The notes below the pieces were generated by a model, which worked only from the letters and a program-made list of their open reading frames with translations, was not told the origin of the DNA and made no database searches. From Mycobacteriaceae bacterium (GTDB lineage: Bacteria; Actinomycetota; Actinomycetes; Mycobacteriales; Mycobacteriaceae), in assembly GCA_013362555.1 (NCBI GenBank), contig JABFVX010000412.1:1-18954 (forward strand): 18,954 nucleotides of DNA, written 5' to 3'. Shown here piece after piece: positions 16,202-18,954 of the stretch. The number at the start of each line of letters is the position of its first letter. Positions within the stretch are counted from its first letter, which is position 1. The position numbers and the translations under genes were made by a program.

Positions 16202-16323
16202 CGACCGCCTATCGGTGGTACATAGGTATGCCCCGCACTCGGCTCGATGTGACTACCCATGCGATCCGGAGGGCGCACTGTGGCCTGGCGGCTTCCGGAG
16301 GGTGCGAACGCTAATCTTGGGCC
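16202..16323. promoter_or_regulatory. Divergent intergenic region between the giant gene and the DUF1697 gene
   Basis: The plus strand carries TAATCT (16312-16317), 6 nt before GTG 16324, a good leaderless -10. On the minus strand GATAGG (16213-16208) lies 6 nt from ATG 16201 and is the best, though weak, -10 for the giant gene. An imperfect dyad CATAGGTATG lies at 16221-16230. No clear Shine-Dalgarno is seen for either gene. Confidence 0.45.
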
Positions 16324-16872
16324 GTGCAGTCCTACCTTGCGCTATTGCGCGGCATCAATGTCGGCGGCCGGAACAAGGTGCCGATGGCGCTGCTGAAGGA
16401 AACCTTCACCGCGCTCGGTTGCCTGGATGTACAGACCTACATCCAGAGCGGCAATGTCGTATTTCGGGCGGCGGAGCCCGCGGCCGAGCTCGAGCATGCA
16501 CTGGAGACGGCGATACCACGACAATTTCGCCTTGACAGCGACTCGATCATGGTCCTGGTGGTGCCTGCCGACCGCCTTGCCGCGATCGTGCACGACGCTC
16601 CGTCCGGATTCGGTTCGGCCCCCGGGAAGTACAACTACGACGTGGCCTTCCTCAAAGGCGTCACCAGCGCTGAGGCCGAGCCGCACTTCCAAGTCAATCC
16701 CGAAGTGGACGCGGTCTGGTTCGCCGACGGCGTCGTGTACTACCGCAGGCTGACCAGCGCCCGCACTCGCAGCCGGATCCGCTCGGTCATCGCAAGCCCG
16801 ATATACCCCAACATCACCATCCGCAACTGGAACACCACCACCAGGCTCCTGGCCCTGGTGACCCCGCACTAG
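16324..16872 (+). CDS. DUF1697 family protein
   Basis: A 182-residue protein from GTG 16324. The N-terminus has the DUF1697 signature: YLALLRGINVGGRNKVPM near residues 4-21, then LGCLDVQTYIQSGNVVF near residues 32-48. The C-terminus has a WFADGVVYYRR segment and NITIRNWNTTTRLLAL, also typical of the family. The length matches a usual 175-185 residues. No biochemical function is established for the family. The start is set by a leaderless -10 hexamer at 16312. It stands alone: about 130 bp with a further promoter-like element separates it from the HAD gene. No membrane segments or signal peptide. Confidence 0.9.
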   Translation: MQSYLALLRGINVGGRNKVPMALLKETFTALGCLDVQTYIQSGNVVFRAAEPAAELEHALETAIPRQFRLDSDSIMVLVVPADRLAAIVHDAPSGFGSAPGKYNYDVAFLKGVTSAEAEPHFQVNPEVDAVWFADGVVYYRRLTSARTRSRIRSVIASPIYPNITIRNWNTTTRLLALVTPH

Positions 16873-16954
16873 CGTCACAGGTGGTTCCGGAGAGTTGAGA
16901 TAGGTCGGTTTGTTGAATTCGGGCCGGCAAACCGCGGGCGGCGGTGGGCTCTGT

Positions 16955-16960
16955 CACAAT
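16955..16960 (+). promoter_or_regulatory. Possible -10 element of the HAD-hisE-hisG operon
   Basis: CACAAT in the gap after the DUF1697 gene is the best -10-like hexamer before the HAD gene. It implies transcription from about 16967, downstream of the in-frame GTG 16944 and ATG 16959. That leaves GTG 16971 or ATG 17004 as the likely start codon. Weak evidence; no clear -35. Confidence 0.35.
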
Positions 16961-17003
16961 GCACTGTTGTGTGGAGCATTTTCAGAGTGTGCGGCCGCGC
17001 CCG

Positions 17004-17765
17004 ATGAGCGCGGCGGGGTCCAGGCGCGCCGGCCAGGCACAGCGATCCGGCGAACCGCGGCTGCGGGCGGTGCTGTGGGACATGGACGGAACGATCCTTG
17101 ATTCCGAAAGGCTATGGGACGTCGCAGTATACGAGTTGGCGGCCCGGCTGGGCGGGACGCTGACCCCGCAGACCCGCCAGGCCATGATCGGGGCAACCGC
17201 GCCTGCCGCGTTGGCGACCATGTTCGCCGCCTTCAACCTCGATCCGACCCCGCAGGCGTTCGACGACGCCCGAGACTGGCTCGACAACCGGGTGGTCGCC
17301 ATGTTCGCCGAGGAGGTGCCGTGGCGTCCCGGAGCCAAGGATGCTCTCGGCCTGGTTCGCGATGCGGGTCTGCGCACGGCCCTGGTCACCAACACCAAAC
17401 GTCGGCTCACCGAATGCGCCCTCGACATCATCGGGCGCGACTTCTTCGACGTCTCGGTCTGCGGCGACGAGGTGCTGCGCGGCAAGCCGGACCCGCAGCC
17501 GTATCTGCGCGCCGCGGCGCTGCTCGGGGTCGACCCCGCCGAGTGCGTGGCGATCGAGGACTCGCCGACCGGCGCGGCTTCGGCCGAGGCCGCGGGCTGC
17601 GCGGTGATCGTCGTGCCGTGCGAGGTCGCCGTCCCGCCGGGTCCCGCGCGGGTGTTCCGATCCGGTCTGGAAGGGCTGCGGCTCGCTGACGTGCGCGATG
17701 CGCTGGCAGTTCGCGGGCCCGTGCGACCGCAGGTCGGGCCGGTCTGCGAGAATGAACGGTCGTGA
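17004..17765 (+). CDS. HAD-superfamily phosphatase (beta-phosphoglucomutase/phosphatase-like)
   Basis: About 253 residues from ATG 17004; GTG 16971 would add 11. All four HAD motifs are visible: I, WDMDGTILDS (nucleophile Asp26, acid Asp28); II, VTNTKRR; III, the Lys in RGKPDPQPY; IV, EDSPTGAASAEAAGC. A helical cap lies between motifs I and II (LWDVAVYELAARLGG... to about residue 100), so it is a subfamily IA type phosphatase. Its stop codon overlaps the hisE start by 4 bp (GTGA), so it is translationally coupled to hisE. A HAD phosphatase before hisE recurs, as I recall, in other actinobacteria. A role in histidine synthesis or in clearing a phosphorylated by-product is possible but not shown. 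Confidence 0.9.
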   Translation: MSAAGSRRAGQAQRSGEPRLRAVLWDMDGTILDSERLWDVAVYELAARLGGTLTPQTRQAMIGATAPAALATMFAAFNLDPTPQAFDDARDWLDNRVVAMFAEEVPWRPGAKDALGLVRDAGLRTALVTNTKRRLTECALDIIGRDFFDVSVCGDEVLRGKPDPQPYLRAAALLGVDPAECVAIEDSPTGAASAEAAGCAVIVVPCEVAVPPGPARVFRSGLEGLRLADVRDALAVRGPVRPQVGPVCENERS

Positions 17766-18025
17766 AGACCTTCGAAACCCTGTTCGCGGAGCTGACCGAG
17801 CGTGCCGTCCAACGACCTGAAGGGTCGGGCACCGTGGCCGCACTGGACGCGGGCGTGCATGCGCAGGGCAAGAAGGTGCTGGAAGAAGCGGGCGAAGTGT
17901 GGCTGGCCGCCGAGCACGAGAGCGACGAGGCCCTGGCCCTCGAGGTCTCCCAGCTGCTGTACCGGCTGCAGGTACTGATGATCGGGCGCGGGCTGACCCT
18001 CGCCGATGTCTACCGACATCTGTAG
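17762..18025 (+). CDS. hisE: Phosphoribosyl-ATP pyrophosphatase
   Basis: An 87-residue stand-alone HisE (EC 3.6.1.31), catalysing hydrolysis of phosphoribosyl-ATP to phosphoribosyl-AMP, the second step of histidine synthesis. The all-alpha MazG-like fold is shown by KKVLEEAGEVWLAAEHE (metal-ligand acids Glu41, Glu42, Glu45) and a second acidic helix E61VSQLLYRLQVLM. The length matches mycobacterial HisE. GTG 17762 overlaps the HAD stop codon, and hisG follows after 40 bp. HisI is not in the window; the E and I activities are separate proteins in this group. Confidence 0.96.
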   Translation: MKTFETLFAELTERAVQRPEGSGTVAALDAGVHAQGKKVLEEAGEVWLAAEHESDEALALEVSQLLYRLQVLMIGRGLTLADVYRHL

Positions 18026-18053
18026 TTCAGCCCGGACCAGCTCTCATACCTGA

Positions 18054-18058
18054 AAGGA
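18054..18058 (+). promoter_or_regulatory. Shine-Dalgarno of hisG
   Basis: AAGGA lies 7 nt before ATG 18066. It is the clearest ribosome binding site on the plus strand of the window. It fits hisG being an internal operon gene that needs its own initiation signal. Confidence 0.7.
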
Positions 18059-18065
18059 CCCTCCG

Positions 18066-18926
18066 ATGCTGCGTGTCGCCGTGCCCAACAAGGGCGCGCT
18101 GGCCGAGTCGGCCGCAACCATCCTCGGCGAGGCGGGCTACCGCCGTCGCACCGATTCCCGCGAGCTCACCGTTCTCGATCCCGCCAATCAGGTCGAGTTC
18201 TTCTTCCTGCGGCCCAAGGACGTGGCCATCTACGTCGGCTCCGGCGAGGTCGACCTCGGCGTCACGGGGCGCGACCTGGCCTTGGACTCCGGCGTGGAGG
18301 AGCGCCTCGCACTGGGGATCGGCCGCTCCACGTTCCGCTACGCCGCGCCCGCGGGCCGCGACTGGGCGGTGGACGCACTGTCCGGCCGGCGCATCGCCAC
18401 CTCGTACCCAAACCTGGTTCGGACCGACCTGGCGGCGCGCGGGGTCTCGGCGGAGGTCATCCGGCTCGACGGCGCGGTGGAGATCTCCATCCAACTCGGC
18501 GTCGCCGACGCCATCGCCGACGTCGTCGGCTCCGGCCGCACGCTGCGCCAGCACGGCCTGGTCGCCTTCGGCGAGCCGCTGTGCGACTCCGAGGGGGTGC
18601 TGTTGCAGGCGCGCGGCTCCGCGGAGCGCATCGCCGACGTGGACGTGAAGGCCCGCGACCAGTTCACCGCCCGGCTCCAGGGCGTCGTCCGCGCCCAGCA
18701 GTATCTGATGCTCGACTACGACTGCCCGCGCGAGTTGTTGGACGAGGCCGTGAAAATCACGCCGGGCCTGGAGTCCCCCACGGTGTCCCCGCTGGCCGAC
18801 GCGAACTGGGTCGCGGTGCGCGCGATGGTGCCCCGCGCCGACAACAACGCCGTCATGGACGCACTGGCCGATCTCGGCGCGAAGGCCATCCTCGCCTTCG
18901 ACATCCGATCCTGCCGGGCGTTCTGA
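18066..18926 (+). CDS. hisG: ATP phosphoribosyltransferase, long form
   Basis: A 286-residue HisG (EC 2.4.2.17), joining ATP and PRPP in the first and feedback-regulated step of histidine synthesis. The catalytic part opens with LRVAVPNKGALAESA and includes FLRPKDVAIYVGSGEVDLGVTGRD. The PRPP loop is ADAIADVVGSGRTLRQHGL near residues 147-165. From about residue 205 a C-terminal ACT-like regulatory domain follows, so this is the long hexameric form inhibited by histidine and needing no HisZ. It ends normally at 18926. An internal operon position downstream of HAD and hisE is inferred from the 40-bp gap and the Shine-Dalgarno. Confidence 0.97.
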   Translation: MLRVAVPNKGALAESAATILGEAGYRRRTDSRELTVLDPANQVEFFFLRPKDVAIYVGSGEVDLGVTGRDLALDSGVEERLALGIGRSTFRYAAPAGRDWAVDALSGRRIATSYPNLVRTDLAARGVSAEVIRLDGAVEISIQLGVADAIADVVGSGRTLRQHGLVAFGEPLCDSEGVLLQARGSAERIADVDVKARDQFTARLQGVVRAQQYLMLDYDCPRELLDEAVKITPGLESPTVSPLADANWVAVRAMVPRADNNAVMDALADLGAKAILAFDIRSCRAF

Positions 18927-18954
18927 CAGACCCCACACCCGTAGCGTGCGGTGA
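18927..18954. other. Right edge, nothing recognised
   Basis: The last 28 bp after hisG hold no recognisable element. Any operon continuation or terminator lies outside the window. Confidence 0.6.

Noticed and set aside
16214..16232. Dyad around CATAGGTATG upstream of the giant gene as an operator
   Set aside because: The symmetry is short and imperfect and could easily arise by chance. It is mentioned only in the intergenic entry.
1..18954. CRISPR array, tRNA, rRNA, insertion sequence or prophage genes
   Set aside because: No regularly spaced repeats, tRNA-like cloverleaf, transposase, integrase or phage structural protein was recognised on either strand.

Overview
The window is about 19 kb of high-GC actinobacterial DNA. 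It most likely comes from Nocardia or a close relative in the Mycobacteriales. The reasons are a PAC2 protein divergent from metH, a hisE-hisG pair nearby, actinobacterial-type leaderless starts (a -10 hexamer 6-8 nt before the start codon), an F420-type luciferase-like oxidoreductase, and a giant protein with a CpnT-like WXG100-type N-terminus. The genus is an inference. No rRNA, tRNA, CRISPR array, transposase or phage gene was seen.

Left part (1-4647). A truncated molybdopterin oxidoreductase runs off the left edge on the minus strand. It is divergent from a small HdeD/DUF308 membrane protein. A cytochrome P450 follows, with a perfect 15-bp palindromic operator in its promoter, then a small M50B-type membrane metallopeptidase. 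A 56-bp nearly perfect inverted repeat ends this block, between convergent genes.

Middle (4648-9281). A PAC2-family protein (minus) and cobalamin-dependent methionine synthase metH (plus) are divergently transcribed from a 52-bp intergenic segment. Both appear to be leaderless. metH ends at a strong hairpin shared with the convergent luciferase-like monooxygenase gene.

Accessory part (9272-16201, minus). The luciferase-like oxidoreductase has a textbook MerR-type promoter: a 16-bp dyad inside a 19-bp spacer between -35 and -10. Upstream of it lies a single uninterrupted 1937-codon gene, the most unusual item in the window. From the N-terminus it reads as a CpnT/WXG100-like domain, a glycine-rich hydrophobic region, two alpha/beta-hydrolase (DUF1023)-like segments that lack a normal nucleophile elbow, a possible papain-fold (glutamine-deamidase-like) segment, and four tandem Xre-like helix-turn-helix modules with a 92-98 residue period. 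No immunity gene or secretion gene is next to it.

Right part (16324-18926, plus). A DUF1697 protein is followed by a HAD phosphatase, hisE and hisG. HAD and hisE overlap by 4 bp, and hisG follows after 40 bp with its own Shine-Dalgarno. This gives a probable HAD-hisE-hisG operon feeding the first two steps of histidine synthesis. In Mycobacterium tuberculosis, as I recall it, the metH-to-hisE interval is held by a PPE gene. Here the corresponding interval holds another WXG100/type VII-like giant protein, so it may be a recurrent insertion point.
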